Below, in pieces: positions 33,446 to 41,905 of a stretch of 64,000 nt of DNA. Location of the stretch: NCBI GenBank assembly GCA_036272935.1, contig DATAXP010000003.1, positions 62,001 to 126,000 on the forward strand, in the 5' to 3' direction. Below the pieces are notes generated by a model, which did not search any database, was not told where the DNA came from, and saw nothing but the letters and a program-made list of their open reading frames with translations. The DNA comes from DATAXP01 sp036272935. GTDB lineage: Bacteria > Planctomycetota > Planctomycetia > Pirellulales > PNKZ01. Numbering within the stretch: the first letter of the stretch is position 1; each line of letters opens with the position of its first letter. The translations under genes and the position numbers were made by a program.

Positions 33446-33547
33446 GGCGGAGAAAGTGAGTTGCGACAGCTCGAAGCGTACGGCCAGAAGCGACGTCGCG
33501 GATGGACCGAGCCCCTGTTGGCACTGTAACGCGGCCCCCGGGAGCGA

Positions 33548-34279
33548 TCAACTTCCGGCGCCGATGCTGCTCGCGGCTGGCGTGGCCTGCGGCAGGTCCA
33601 TAATGTCGATTGAGCCCGACGAGCCGGCGTCGGTCGTTGGCGTGACGGCGGAAATCGGAGTCGTCGGAATCGGTTGCGTAACGACGCGAGTCCCGTTGCC
33701 GACAGGCTGATTGTAGGCGACCGGGATCGCAGCCCCAGCGCCCTGGGCGGCGCCGGGTGTCGACGGATTGGCGGCGGGTGCCGCATTGCCGGCGAAGCGT
33801 GGATTGGGCGATCCGTTAGCACCTTGGCGATAGTAGCTTGCTGGCGGCGGCGCGGAGGGTGGTGTACCACTTCCCGAATTGAACCCGCCTAGCGGCACAT
33901 ACGGGTTCGGCGGCTGCGTGGGATTGCTCGGCGGATACGCGCTGCCCGAGGGGAACGAACTGCTGGGCGGAACGGAACTGTTCGCCGGAAAGCTGCCGCT
34001 CGGCGGAAGACTGCCGCTCGGTGGAATGTAACTGCCGGCAGGCGACGCCGGTTGAACAATCGTGGTGGCCGGCGCCATGGGTTGCGCGGCGCCCGGGGCT
34101 GCCGGAGCGTAGTAAGGATCGGTCCCTGCCGGTGGCACCGCGGCTCCGGTCCCTGGCGGTGGTACGGTTGACGGGCGCAGGAACGGATCGCTGGTCGACG
34201 TAGGCGTCGACCTGCAACCCACAATGAGCACGATGACTGCCATCGCAACGGCAGACCGACAAATCCCACGCCACGGCAT
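33548..34279 (-). CDS. Pro/Ser/Gly-rich lipoprotein
   Basis: A 243-residue protein from ATG 34279, 8 bases after GAAGGGA (an upstream ATG at 34306 is less likely). MPWRGICRSAVAMAVIVLIV and lipobox IVGC give lipidation near residue 22. The mature chain is low-complexity, rich in Pro, Ser, Gly and Ala, with repeats such as PPSGSLPPSGSFP and PPSSSFPSGSAYPP. No folded domain is seen. It may be a cell-envelope spacer. Reverse-strand neighbours of similar style follow. Confidence 0.78.
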   Translation of the reverse strand: MPWRGICRSAVAMAVIVLIVGCRSTPTSTSDPFLRPSTVPPPGTGAAVPPAGTDPYYAPAAPGAAQPMAPATTIVQPASPAGSYIPPSGSLPPSGSFPANSSVPPSSSFPSGSAYPPSNPTQPPNPYVPLGGFNSGSGTPPSAPPPASYYRQGANGSPNPRFAGNAAPAANPSTPGAAQGAGAAIPVAYNQPVGNGTRVVTQPIPTTPISAVTPTTDAGSSGSIDIMDLPQATPAASSIGAGS

Positions 34280-34401
34280 CGGCAGACTCCCTTCAACCGA
34301 CGACAACGTGCGCCGAAGCTAGTCCTGCTTCGGCGCAAAGGTGGCATAGACTACCGACTTCCGCCACGGCGTCCAGAGCAACTTGCTCAACGGCCGAGCG
34401 G

Positions 34402-34506
34402 AGGATCACGAAAACGCGAAATGACCAAGACACGAAACCCGAAAAGGCAAGCACGTCGTCGCCGCTCTTTTTCGTGCTTTCAACTTTTTCGTGTTTTCGT
34501 GATCCT
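34402..34506. repeat. 105-bp palindromic repeat with 14-bp perfect ends
   Basis: AGGATCACGAAAAC (34402-34415) and GTTTTCGTGATCCT (34493-34506) are perfect inverted ends. The centre contains further inverted words (CACGAAA...TTTCGTG). It looks like a MITE-like dispersed palindrome. No coding frame is seen in it. Confidence 0.7.
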
Positions 34507-34538
34507 GCCGGAAATAAAAGAAGACTTCGGCAGGCACG

Positions 34539-34922
34539 TCACTGCTTGCGCACGAACGGATTGATAATCACCTTCGGCTTTGGCGGTGACTCGCTTGCCG
34601 GGGCGGGTCGCTCGTCGGCGTATGCTAGCGGCTGTGCCAAGTGCGGGTTCGCGAGCAGCAGCGGGTTCACCGTCACCCGGTCGGGCTGCGGCGTAGGAAT
34701 GCCTGCCGGATACGCATACGGACTGTAGCCGTAAGTGCGCGGCACCGGATGGCTGTAATAGACCGGCGGGAACTGCACGTAGTAGGGAATCCGATCGGGC
34801 ACGTACGAGTACCACCACGGTCCCCAACCATTGTAATACCCCTGGGCTTTCGCGTCGGAGCTACCGACCGTGAGCATCGCCCCGGCCAGCAACAGCCAGC
34901 CGATCGTTCGAAGTGTTCGCAT
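34539..34922 (-). CDS. Tyr/Pro-rich secreted protein
   Basis: A 127-residue protein. Residues 1-27 are a signal peptide (MRTLRTIGWLLLAGAMLTVG, cut near AKAQ). The mature part is rich in Tyr and Pro (GYYNGWGPWWYSYVPDRIPY, PVYYSHPVPRTYGYSPYAYP), and ends KVIINPFVRKQ. It has no known domain. The composition resembles envelope or extracellular low-complexity proteins. Its start is fixed by the signal peptide. Confidence 0.72.
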   Translation of the reverse strand: MRTLRTIGWLLLAGAMLTVGSSDAKAQGYYNGWGPWWYSYVPDRIPYYVQFPPVYYSHPVPRTYGYSPYAYPAGIPTPQPDRVTVNPLLLANPHLAQPLAYADERPAPASESPPKPKVIINPFVRKQ

Positions 34923-35028
34923 AGGTCACCTGGATGAGTGCGTTCGTGAATCGCAGCCGCCTCGCTTCTACCCTTCAGGCTAATTACGCCGCCGCCCAAT
35001 ACAACGGGGCAGCCGGCGTTTGCGCAAG

Positions 35029-35253
35029 TCAACGCGACCCGCCTCGATGCAGCTCTCGCAAGCCTTTCCAGAGGTAGTACGGCCCCGCGAATGCCAACAA
35101 GCCGGCGGCGATGAAGAGCCTGGTCGCGAAAATACCCGAATACCGGCTGCCCGCGATGATCGCCATCGGAACGGCGACGCTGCAAATCGTTCCAGCAACG
35201 ACGCAATAGAAGATGCTTAGCTGCCGGATTCTTTCGGCCTGGGTGTCGCGCAT
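35029..35253 (-). CDS. Small two-helix membrane protein
   Basis: A 74-residue protein with two hydrophobic helices (LSIFYCVVAGTICSVAVPMA and LFIAAGLLAFAGPYYLWKGL) and a charged start (MRDTQAERIRQ). It is divergent from the kinase gene. No family is recognised. Confidence 0.6.
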   Translation of the reverse strand: MRDTQAERIRQLSIFYCVVAGTICSVAVPMAIIAGSRYSGIFATRLFIAAGLLAFAGPYYLWKGLRELHRGGSR

Positions 35254-35402
35254 GCGTGCTATTCTACCGCTCGCCGCTTGGCCGCTTGGCTACGGGCTGC
35301 TAACCTTAATTGATTGTTTTAGCCCGCTGGCCCGCCTTCGCCGGCTCGATCGATCTTGCGCCTGCCGCAAGTCGACGATCCTTGCCGGCCGTTAGAACCG
35401 CC

Positions 35403-36851
35403 GTGGAAAAGTCCGTCTTCATTCGCTGTGCCTTGGCCAGCGGTCTGCTCACGCAGGCTGAGATCGACGAAGCTGTCAACGAGCTGGACCGCGAAGCGCC
35501 TGCCGCCAAGCGATCGTTCAGCGATGAGCGCATTGCCGGCAAACTTGTCGAGATGTGCCGGCTCAACCGCTGGCAGGCCGAGCAGCTCCGCGCGGGGCGC
35601 ACGAAGTTCAACCTCGGCCCGTACCAGATCATCGACTCGATCGGCCAAGGGGGCATGGGGCAGGTCTTCAAGGCCGAGCACACCATCATGGGACGCGTCG
35701 TGGCCGTGAAGGTGCTGCCACGCAGCCGCTCGACGCCTGAGGCGATTGTGAACTTCACGCGCGAAATCCGTGCCCAGGCGCAGCTCGACCACGAGAACCT
35801 GGTGCGAGCGTTCGACGCCGGCCACGACGGCAACGTGCACTTCCTGGTCACCGAGTACGTGCCGGGAACCGACCTGCGGCGGCTGATCCGCGTCCAGGGA
35901 CGGCTAAGCATGGCCACGGCCGCGTCGATTATCACGCAGGCGGCGCGCGGGCTCGAGCACGCGCACGGCCGCGGCCTGATCCATCGCGACGTGAAGCCAG
36001 GCAACCTGCTCGTCACGCCCGACGGCCGCTGCAAGGTGTCGGACCTGGGCTTGGCCGGCTACTTCAACGAGTCGGAACAGACCGACGTCTACGGCGGCAA
36101 GGTGGTCGGCACGGCTGATTATCTGGCCCCGGAGCAAATCACCACGCCCGACAAGCTCACGCCGGCCAGCGACGTGTATTCGCTCGGCTGCACGCTGTAC
36201 TACGCCGTGACCGGCAAGGTGCCGTTCCCCGGCGGCTCGCCGCGCGATAAGGCCCGGGCCCACTGCAATCTGCCGCCGCTCGACCCACGCCGCTTGAATC
36301 CGGAACTGAGCGACGACTTTGTCGAAGTCATTGCCGACATGATGGCCAAGAAGCCCGATCAGCGCGTGGCCAACGGACCGGAGGTCGGCGCACGGCTTGC
36401 CGCCTGGGTTGGCTCGTCGCTGCCGGGAGCGGTCGAGGAAGGATCGTTTAGCGGATCGCTACCGCCGGCGGCGTTTCCCGGTGGGCCAGGTTTTCCTGGC
36501 GGGCCTGCGTTCCCTGGCGGACAGAGCCGCGGGGGTCCGTCGCCGATGAGCGACACGGAGCCCTATTTTCTCGTTACGCCGACCCAGGAACCCGGGCAGA
36601 CCGAAAGCCCCAGCCAGCAGTCGCTGGGGACCAATGCTATGTCCGGCGGCATCGACGAAACGCTGCCAGGCTTCCGTCCCGACGATTCGCTCAGCTCGCC
36701 GATGCACCGGATGGCAATGCGATCGCGATCGTGGCGCGAACAGTGGCGACGGCTGCCCGACCCGCTGCGCCTATGGCTGGTCGCGGGCGCCTCGGCCGTT
36801 GTCGGCGGCATCGTGGCCCTGACGCTGCACGCTATGCTGTTCGGCTCCTAA
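35403..36851 (+). CDS. Membrane-anchored Ser/Thr protein kinase
   Basis: A 482-residue Hanks-type kinase beginning at GTG 35403. An N-terminal helical region (SGLLTQAEIDEAVNELDREA) typical of planctomycete kinases precedes the catalytic domain (about 78-345). It has IGQGGMGQVF (P-loop), AVKVLP (Lys), LIHRDVKPGNLLV (catalytic loop) and SDLGLA, where DLG replaces DFG, as well as TADYLAPEQ. After a Pro/Gly-rich juxtamembrane linker, one transmembrane helix (LWLVAGASAVVGGIVALTLH) ends the protein, so the C-terminus is at or outside the membrane with no sensor domain. It would phosphorylate proteins in a signalling pathway that is not indicated here. Confidence 0.92.
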   Translation: MEKSVFIRCALASGLLTQAEIDEAVNELDREAPAAKRSFSDERIAGKLVEMCRLNRWQAEQLRAGRTKFNLGPYQIIDSIGQGGMGQVFKAEHTIMGRVVAVKVLPRSRSTPEAIVNFTREIRAQAQLDHENLVRAFDAGHDGNVHFLVTEYVPGTDLRRLIRVQGRLSMATAASIITQAARGLEHAHGRGLIHRDVKPGNLLVTPDGRCKVSDLGLAGYFNESEQTDVYGGKVVGTADYLAPEQITTPDKLTPASDVYSLGCTLYYAVTGKVPFPGGSPRDKARAHCNLPPLDPRRLNPELSDDFVEVIADMMAKKPDQRVANGPEVGARLAAWVGSSLPGAVEEGSFSGSLPPAAFPGGPGFPGGPAFPGGQSRGGPSPMSDTEPYFLVTPTQEPGQTESPSQQSLGTNAMSGGIDETLPGFRPDDSLSSPMHRMAMRSRSWREQWRRLPDPLRLWLVAGASAVVGGIVALTLHAMLFGS

Positions 36852-36984
36852 GCGTTCCCCGTAGGTCCTGCGAGCCGAGCAGGACCCATAGTTGTGCGAA
36901 CCACCGTCTTCGGCGCGCAGGAAAGTCCCGTCCGGCGGCCAGGACCTAAGGAAATCATAGCTTTATAGGAAGAACAACCGCGAA

Positions 36985-37014
36985 TTGACAATCGCCGGCG
37001 CGCTCACGTACCAT
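36985..37014 (+). promoter_or_regulatory. Promoter of tRNA-Phe
   Basis: TTGACA (36985-36990), 18-bp spacer, TACCAT (37009-37014); the tRNA starts 19 bases later. The -35 is perfect and the -10 moderate. Confidence 0.6.
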
Positions 37015-37032
37015 GCCTGTTCGCTTTTTTGC

Positions 37033-37105
37033 GGTTGGGTAGCTCAGTTGGTAGAGCAATGGACTGAAAATCCATGTGTCGCCGGTTCGATCCCGGCCCC
37101 AACCA
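37033..37105 (+). tRNA. tRNA-Phe (GAA)
   Basis: A 73-nt cloverleaf: acceptor GGTTGGG/CCCAACC with discriminator A, D-arm GCTC/GAGC, anticodon stem TGGAC..GTCCA-type with loop CTGAAAA (anticodon GAA), and a T-arm with TTCGATC. CCA is not encoded. Accessory-looking genes follow its 3' end. Confidence 0.97.
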
Positions 37106-37176
37106 TTTCATCCGCCTGTGCGGGCGATTTTTGTGCGACCACGCGTCTATTTCCGGTCGTCGGTGCCAGTGCGAGA

Positions 37177-37644
37177 ATGATTTCAGCAGGTGCACCTCGT
37201 TACGAATGGAAGCGGAACGAGGATGGCGCGAGTCGGTCCGTCGCTGAGGCGGTGCAGATCGCGAGTCGATGGGGCGTGGAGATACCACATTACGTCGAGT
37301 TTCACGTTGCTCCGCCGGGCTTTCTTGATCCGAGCACGTACGCGCGTACTACGCGCTTCAGAGAATTCGACGGGACCATCATCCAATGGGAGGCGTTCTT
37401 CCATAGGCTGACCGGTAAGATACCCTTCCTAGTCCGAGCGGATGTCTTCGCAAGCGACGAGGCGATCGTTGCAGTTTTCGGCCACGAGATGTACGAACTG
37501 GAGACGCTGCGTACAATGTTTGATAGCAATCATTCAATCGAGGACTGGGAAGCGGAAACTGCGAGCAACAACGAAGGCAACGTGCATTGGCAGGCTTGGG
37601 ATGTTGCCGATCGCCTTGTCGAAAAAATGAGGACGAGCAAATGA
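37177..37644 (+). CDS. Hypothetical protein with VFGHEMYEL motif
   Basis: A 155-residue protein from ATG 37177. HYVEFHVAPPGFLDPSTYAR, IIQWEAFFHRLTGKIPFLVR, ADVFASDEAIVAVFGHEMYE and EGNVHWQAWDVADRLVEKMR are the notable parts. The HExxxL-like GHEMYEL could be a metal site. The style (all polar, single domain, no signal) recalls domains cut from polymorphic toxins, but I cannot name a family. GC is lower than that of neighbours and it lies directly after tRNA-Phe, so horizontal gain is possible. It overlaps the next gene by 4 bases. Confidence 0.65.
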   Translation: MISAGAPRYEWKRNEDGASRSVAEAVQIASRWGVEIPHYVEFHVAPPGFLDPSTYARTTRFREFDGTIIQWEAFFHRLTGKIPFLVRADVFASDEAIVAVFGHEMYELETLRTMFDSNHSIEDWEAETASNNEGNVHWQAWDVADRLVEKMRTSK

Positions 37645-37940
37645 TGGAGACACACGTTGCGTTGTATCGATCCGGTGCAATCACGAGCTACCAGCTTGTC
37701 GTCGATTGCTTGCACATGCTCGATCCTGCTCACCCGGAACACGTCCTCGCCGGCCTGCCGCCCGAAATCTACGAAGAGATGCTCGATTACGCGCGGCGAT
37801 ATGATCCGACGCGTCAAGCCCCCAAAGAACGACTGATGCCAGCGCTGGACCAAGTTCACGCAGCGACAACCTGGATCGAGCGTCAAAAGTCGACCCAACG
37901 GTTGGAAGCGACCGAGCCAATGGCGCGAAAATCTCGCTGA
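37641..37940 (+). CDS. Small partner protein
   Basis: A 99-residue protein; ATG 37641 overlaps the previous stop (ATGA). SGAITSYQLVVDCLHMLDPA, LAGLPPEIYEEMLDYARRYD and HAATTWIERQKSTQRLEA are helical. The tight coupling suggests it works with the 155-residue protein, perhaps as its immunity or accessory partner. No known domain is seen. Confidence 0.62.
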   Translation: MMETHVALYRSGAITSYQLVVDCLHMLDPAHPEHVLAGLPPEIYEEMLDYARRYDPTRQAPKERLMPALDQVHAATTWIERQKSTQRLEATEPMARKSR

Positions 37941-37987
37941 GGTCGGAAGCCACGACGAATAGGGCGCCCTTCGGTGTTCGCCGATTA

Positions 37988-38233
37988 CTATTTCGCCTTT
38001 TTCTTGATGGTCGACCAGACCTTGTCGATCACGCTCGGGGCGTAGTGCGGGGCGTGGGGTAGGTCGGCTCGGTCGAAGATCAGCCACGATTCGACCCAGT
38101 CGCGAACGCCGCCGGGAGATACGGCCACACCGTCCAAGACGAGAGCGAAGTTGGCATTCGCCCGTTTGTGATACTTCAGTGGGTAACGTTGCAAGAACTC
38201 AACGGCCAATCCTTCGAGCGTTTCTTCCGTCAT
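37988..38233 (-). CDS. Small hypothetical protein
   Basis: An 81-residue protein, convergent with the pair above. LEGLAVEFLQRYPLKYHKRA, NFALVLDGVAVSPGGVRDWV, SWLIFDRADLPHAPHYAPSV and the basic end STIKKKAK are its parts. It is a mixed alpha/beta cytosolic protein of unknown role. Confidence 0.6.
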   Translation of the reverse strand: MTEETLEGLAVEFLQRYPLKYHKRANANFALVLDGVAVSPGGVRDWVESWLIFDRADLPHAPHYAPSVIDKVWSTIKKKAK

Positions 38234-38388
38234 CGCTGGTCCTCCCTGACGCTGCGGTTACAACACGACACTGCCGACGCATCAGCCTGATGCGCCAGGT
38301 CTGCTAAGCGTGCCGTTTTACCCGGTTATCTGTCAAGGTTGCTTGCACACGATTCAATTCATTTGTTGATGTTCACGCGCTGATTCGA

Positions 38389-38512
38389 CCCTACTCCCTT
38401 CGGGAGAAGGTGGTCCGCCGTAGGCGGATCGGATGAGGGGTGAAGCGGGTACCCGTTTCGCCCTCACCCGGCGGCTTTGCCGCCACCCTCTCCCAAAGGG
38501 AGAGGGGGTTTC
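38389..38512. repeat. Composite hairpin repeat in the 38234-38625 gap
   Basis: CTCCC-TTC-GGGAG, CCGCC-GTA-GGCGG, GGCGGC-TTT-GCCGCC and CTCTCCC-AAA-GGGAGAG (38488-38504) occur in a row. The last hairpin followed by GGGGGTTTC could end transcription. This is a familiar non-coding repeat type in GC-rich bacteria. No gene is seen in the rest of the gap. Confidence 0.6.
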
Positions 38513-38625
38513 AGTTAGAGATCGATGGTCGCGGTGCTGCGCCCAGCCCGTGGCTTGCGACGCGCGACGGCACCTAGTTTGCACCCTACCCAATGGGGGC
38601 CAAACCATTGCGGAGGTCGAGCACC

Positions 38626-38832
38626 GTGAGAGATACCCACATTACGCTACCGGAGTTGGGGCTTGTGGCCGGCACGCGGGCCGCGCTGGGTGCGGGGCTC
38701 GGCTTATTGTTGGCCGACCGCTTCTCAGAGGGCGAGCGCCGAGCGATCGGCTGGACACTTGTTGTGGTCGGAGTGGCGACGACGATTCCGCTGGTGGCAG
38801 AGGTGCTCGGCCACATGCAGCATGAAGGGTGA
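38626..38832 (+). CDS. Small membrane protein with glycine-zipper-like helix
   Basis: A 68-residue protein. GTG 38626 has CGGAGG 9 bases upstream. LGLVAGTRAALGAGLGLLLA is a Gly/Ala-rich helix of the zipper type, and AIGWTLVVVGVATTIPLVAE is a second transmembrane helix. The C-terminus is HMQHEG. It resembles small two-helix membrane proteins of unknown function. Confidence 0.65.
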   Translation: MRDTHITLPELGLVAGTRAALGAGLGLLLADRFSEGERRAIGWTLVVVGVATTIPLVAEVLGHMQHEG

Positions 38833-38861
38833 GGCAGGCACGAATGCCTGCCCCACGCGGC
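38833..38861. repeat. GGCAGGCA...TGCCTGCC repeat copy
   Basis: GGCAGGCACGAATGCCTGCC is an imperfect palindrome followed by CCACGCG. A related, longer copy (GGCAGGCATTCCTGCCTGCC) is inside the gene at 41186-41905. Confidence 0.55.
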
Positions 38862-38874
38862 TTCGAACCAGCTT

Positions 38875-41085
38875 CTATCGCTGCGGCTTGAAGATGCACA
38901 CGCCCAGCGGCGGGAGCGTCACCTTGCACGAGAACGGTCGGCCGTGCCACGGAATCTCTTCCGCCATGGTGCCGGCGCCGTTGCCCAGGTTGCTGCCGCC
39001 GTAGTAGGTCGAATCGCTGTTCGAGATTTCGCGGAACCAGCACTTCTCGGAGACGCCGATGCGGTGGTCGAGCCGCGGCACCGGCGTGAAGTTGCACGCC
39101 ACGACCACGTAGTCGCTGGGGTCCTTGGCCTTACGCATAAACACCAGCACGCTCTCGTCGTAATTGTGGCAGTCGACCCACTCGAAGCCGGTGTACTCGA
39201 AGTCGACCTGGTGCAGGGCCGGCTCAGTTTTGTACAGGTGATTGATGTCGGCCACGTACTTTTGCAGCCCCTGGTGCGATTCCCATTGCAGCAGGTCCCA
39301 CTGCAAGGCGGCGTCGTAATGCCACTCGTTCCATTGGCCGAACTCGCCGCCCATGAACAGCAACTTCTTGCCGGGGTGCGACCACATGTAGCCGTACATC
39401 AGCCGCAGGTTGGCGAACCGCTGCCACAAGTCGCCCGGCATCTGGTCGAGCAGCGAGCCTTTGCCGTGTACCACCTCGTCGTGCGACATCGGCAACACGA
39501 AGTTCTCGTGAAAGGCGTAGATCAGGCTGAACGTCAGCTCGTCGTGGTGGAAGCGGCGATGCACCGGCTCGTGGTGCATGTACCGGCGAGTGTCGTTCAT
39601 CCAGCCCATGTTCCACTTGAGGCTGAATCCCAGGCCGCCGAGATACGTCGGGCGCGATACACCGCCCCAGGCGGTCGATTCCTCGGCAATCGTCAGCGTG
39701 CCGGGATGCTGCGTGTGCGTCTGGATGTTCAGCTCTTTGAGCAGCGAGATCGCTTCGAGGTTCTCGCGCCCGCCGAACTCGTTGGGGATCCATTCGCCGG
39801 CTTCGCGGCTGTAATCGAGATAGATCATCGAGGCCACGGCATCCACGCGCAGGCCGTCGATGTGGTACTTGTCCATCCAGAACAGCGCGTTCGAGAGCAG
39901 AAAGTTCCGCACCTCGTGCCGGCCGTAGTTGAAGATCAGCGTGCCCCAGTCGCGGTGTTCCCCCTTGCGCGGGTCGGCGTGTTCGTAAAGGGCCGTGCCG
40001 TCGAATTGGCGCAGACCGTGACCGTCGCGCGGGAAGTGGGCCGGCACCCAGTCGAGCACCACGCCAATGCCGTTCTGGTGGCAGTGGTCGACGAAGTACA
40101 TGAAGTCTTCCGGCGAGCCGTAGCGGCTGGTCGGCGCGTAGTAGCCGACCGGCTGATAGCCCCAGCTTCCCGAGAACGGATGCTCGCTCACTGGCAATAG
40201 CTCGATGTGCGTGAAGCCCATCTGCTTCACGTAATCGACCAGTTCGTGGGCCAGCTCGCGGTAGGTCATCCAGCGCGAGGAGTCATCCCACGGCCGGCGC
40301 CAGCTACCCAGGTGCACCTCGTAGAACGACAGCGGGGCATCAAGCCCATTGTGGCGCTGCCGGGTGTGCAGCCACTCGTGGTCGCACCACGTGTACTTCG
40401 TCAGGTCGACGACCTTCGAGGCGGTGCGCGGCGGCACCTCGGCGGCGAAGCCATACGGGTCGGACTTCTCGAACACCTGGCCAGAGTGCTTGATCTGGTA
40501 CTTGTACAGCGTCCCTTCGCCGAGCGCGGGCACAAACAGCTCCCAGAAGCCGCTGGGGATGTGCTTGCGCATCTGGTGGCGTCGGCCGTCCCAGTTGTTG
40601 AAGTCGCCGACGATGCTCACGGCGTCGGCATTGGGGGCCCAGACGGCGAAGTTCACCCCCTCGACGCCGTTGATCGTGCGCAGTTGGGCGCCGAGCCGTT
40701 CGTACGAGTGCCAGTGGGTCCCTTCGTTGAGCAGGTGCCGATCGAAGTCGGTCAACAAGGGAGGAAACGCATAGGGGTCGTGCATGGTCACTCGGTTGCC
40801 GCGCTCGTCGGCAAGTTGAAGGAGATAAGACGGCGTGCTGCCGGCGTCGGGCGGCGTACAGATCGCCTCGAACAAACCACTGGGGTGGATGCGGCGCATC
40901 GGGCGCGACTCGGCCAAGCTGGGGTCGACGAGCCATGCCTGGGTCGAGTGCGGCGCGAAGGTGCGCACTGCCATCGCACGTTGGTCGCCAACGGTGATCT
41001 CATGCGGTCCAAGCACCTCGAAGGGATTGTGGTGCCGTCCTTCGACAAGCTTGCCTATACTATCCAAACCAATCATGGTACGCAC
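38875..41085 (-). CDS. glgB: 1,4-alpha-glucan branching enzyme
   Basis: A 736-residue GH13 enzyme that makes alpha-1,6 branches in glycogen. It has the N1 module (HHNPFEVLGPHE, about 18-29), a CBM48 domain (GVNFAVWAPNADAVSIVGDF), and the catalytic barrel: DWVPAHFPRDGHGLRQFDGT, GLRVDAVASMIYLDYSREAG (nucleophile Asp), AEESTAWGGVSRP (acid Glu), LPMSHDEVVHGKGSLLDQMP. A C-terminal beta domain ends in PLGVCIFKPQR. AAGGAGGT lies just upstream; GTG 41085 at short spacing is used, ATG 41076 is the alternative. No other glycogen genes are in the window. Confidence 0.97.
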   Translation of the reverse strand: MRTMIGLDSIGKLVEGRHHNPFEVLGPHEITVGDQRAMAVRTFAPHSTQAWLVDPSLAESRPMRRIHPSGLFEAICTPPDAGSTPSYLLQLADERGNRVTMHDPYAFPPLLTDFDRHLLNEGTHWHSYERLGAQLRTINGVEGVNFAVWAPNADAVSIVGDFNNWDGRRHQMRKHIPSGFWELFVPALGEGTLYKYQIKHSGQVFEKSDPYGFAAEVPPRTASKVVDLTKYTWCDHEWLHTRQRHNGLDAPLSFYEVHLGSWRRPWDDSSRWMTYRELAHELVDYVKQMGFTHIELLPVSEHPFSGSWGYQPVGYYAPTSRYGSPEDFMYFVDHCHQNGIGVVLDWVPAHFPRDGHGLRQFDGTALYEHADPRKGEHRDWGTLIFNYGRHEVRNFLLSNALFWMDKYHIDGLRVDAVASMIYLDYSREAGEWIPNEFGGRENLEAISLLKELNIQTHTQHPGTLTIAEESTAWGGVSRPTYLGGLGFSLKWNMGWMNDTRRYMHHEPVHRRFHHDELTFSLIYAFHENFVLPMSHDEVVHGKGSLLDQMPGDLWQRFANLRLMYGYMWSHPGKKLLFMGGEFGQWNEWHYDAALQWDLLQWESHQGLQKYVADINHLYKTEPALHQVDFEYTGFEWVDCHNYDESVLVFMRKAKDPSDYVVVACNFTPVPRLDHRIGVSEKCWFREISNSDSTYYGGSNLGNGAGTMAEEIPWHGRPFSCKVTLPPLGVCIFKPQR

Positions 41086-41185
41086 GCTACCTCCTTGCCA
41101 GTCGATAAAGATTGTCTGATTGGGCTGCCGGTTGTCCAGGGGGGGACACCCGCGGCAGATTAGTGTTTGTGTTGGGTGGCCAAGG

Positions 41186-41905
41186 CTAGTCGAGCCAAGG
41201 CTTTGGGAACCAATCGGTTCCGAGCTGTGCGAGGCGTGTTTTCCAGCGTTCGACCTTCTCGCTGCACCAGCGGCGGGCGCGGCCTTGGGTGGCGCGGCGA
41301 CGACGCCCGGGCGAGCGGATGCGCGTGGGCCGCGCCGGAGCGGGCATCGGCTGCTTGGCCTTCGTTCCGCTTGGGGCAGGCATTCCTGCCTGCCGAGACG
41401 CTGGCGATGGTGGGCAGACAGGAATGTCTACCCCACGCGAACCCGGCGCGGGCTTGGCATCTTCGCGGCTCTCGGCCGGTGGCGTAGCGGGCAGGGACGA
41501 TCCGTGATGCGACGGATCGAGCCGCCAGGTGCGGACGTCGATACGGTGGAAGTCCATCGCCCGGCCGAGCCGCTGCCACAGATCGCGGTTCTTCACCGGG
41601 ATCATCTCGCCGAACGATTCCCACGTCCAGTCGTTCCGCCGCCACTCCTCCAGGCCGTGGGCGATTCCCCGCCGCACGTAGCGACTGGCTGTGACGAGCG
41701 TTACCTGCGAAGGCTGATCGAGCGCTTCGAGTCCGCGCACCACCGACAACAACTCGAGGCGCTCGCCGCGCTCGGCCACCGAGCTTTCAGAGGCTTCGAG
41801 TAGCGCCGATCCATCGGCCGCTTTCAGGACAAAGCTCCATTCGCCCTGGTCGTTTCGCCTGCGGGCGTCGGCCAGCAGGACGAAGTGCGGTTTGGAGAGA
41901 CTCAT
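41186..41905 (-). CDS. RNase H-like protein, catalytically degenerate, with repeat insert
   Basis: A 239-residue protein from ATG 41905. The first ~130 residues follow RNase HI: WSFVLKAADGSALLEASESS, GERLELLSVVRGLEALDQPS (Glu 51), VTLVTASRYVRRGIAHGLEE-W, PVKNRDLWQRL, HRIDVRTWRLDP. RNase H has TDSQYV where this has TASRYV (72-77), so the central catalytic Asp is missing, and the first Asp is also unclear. Nuclease activity is doubtful. Residues about 158-185 are the translation of a GGCAGGCATTCCTGCC repeat, then a basic tail follows (RSPGRRRRATQGRARRW). It may bind nucleic acid. Confidence 0.75.
   Translation of the reverse strand: MSLSKPHFVLLADARRRNDQGEWSFVLKAADGSALLEASESSVAERGERLELLSVVRGLEALDQPSQVTLVTASRYVRRGIAHGLEEWRRNDWTWESFGEMIPVKNRDLWQRLGRAMDFHRIDVRTWRLDPSHHGSSLPATPPAESREDAKPAPGSRGVDIPVCPPSPASRQAGMPAPSGTKAKQPMPAPARPTRIRSPGRRRRATQGRARRWCSEKVERWKTRLAQLGTDWFPKPWLD
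41376..41440. repeat. Palindromic GCAGGCATTCCTGCC repeat inside a gene
   Basis: GGCAGGCATTCCTGCCTGCC is followed by GGGCAGACAGGAATGTCTACC. It matches the family seen at 38833 and lies in the linker of the RNase H-like gene. Confidence 0.6.

Noticed and set aside
32276..33529. Forward open frame of 417 codons opposite the SecA-like gene
   Set aside because: It is antisense to SecA motifs; no recognisable domain.
37106..38600. Integrated island at tRNA-Phe
   Set aside because: No second copy of the tRNA-Phe 3' end and no integrase gene was found nearby.
38944..40200. Forward open frame of 418 codons opposite glgB
   Set aside because: The glgB catalytic motifs are unambiguous on the other strand; the forward frame is a GC shadow.
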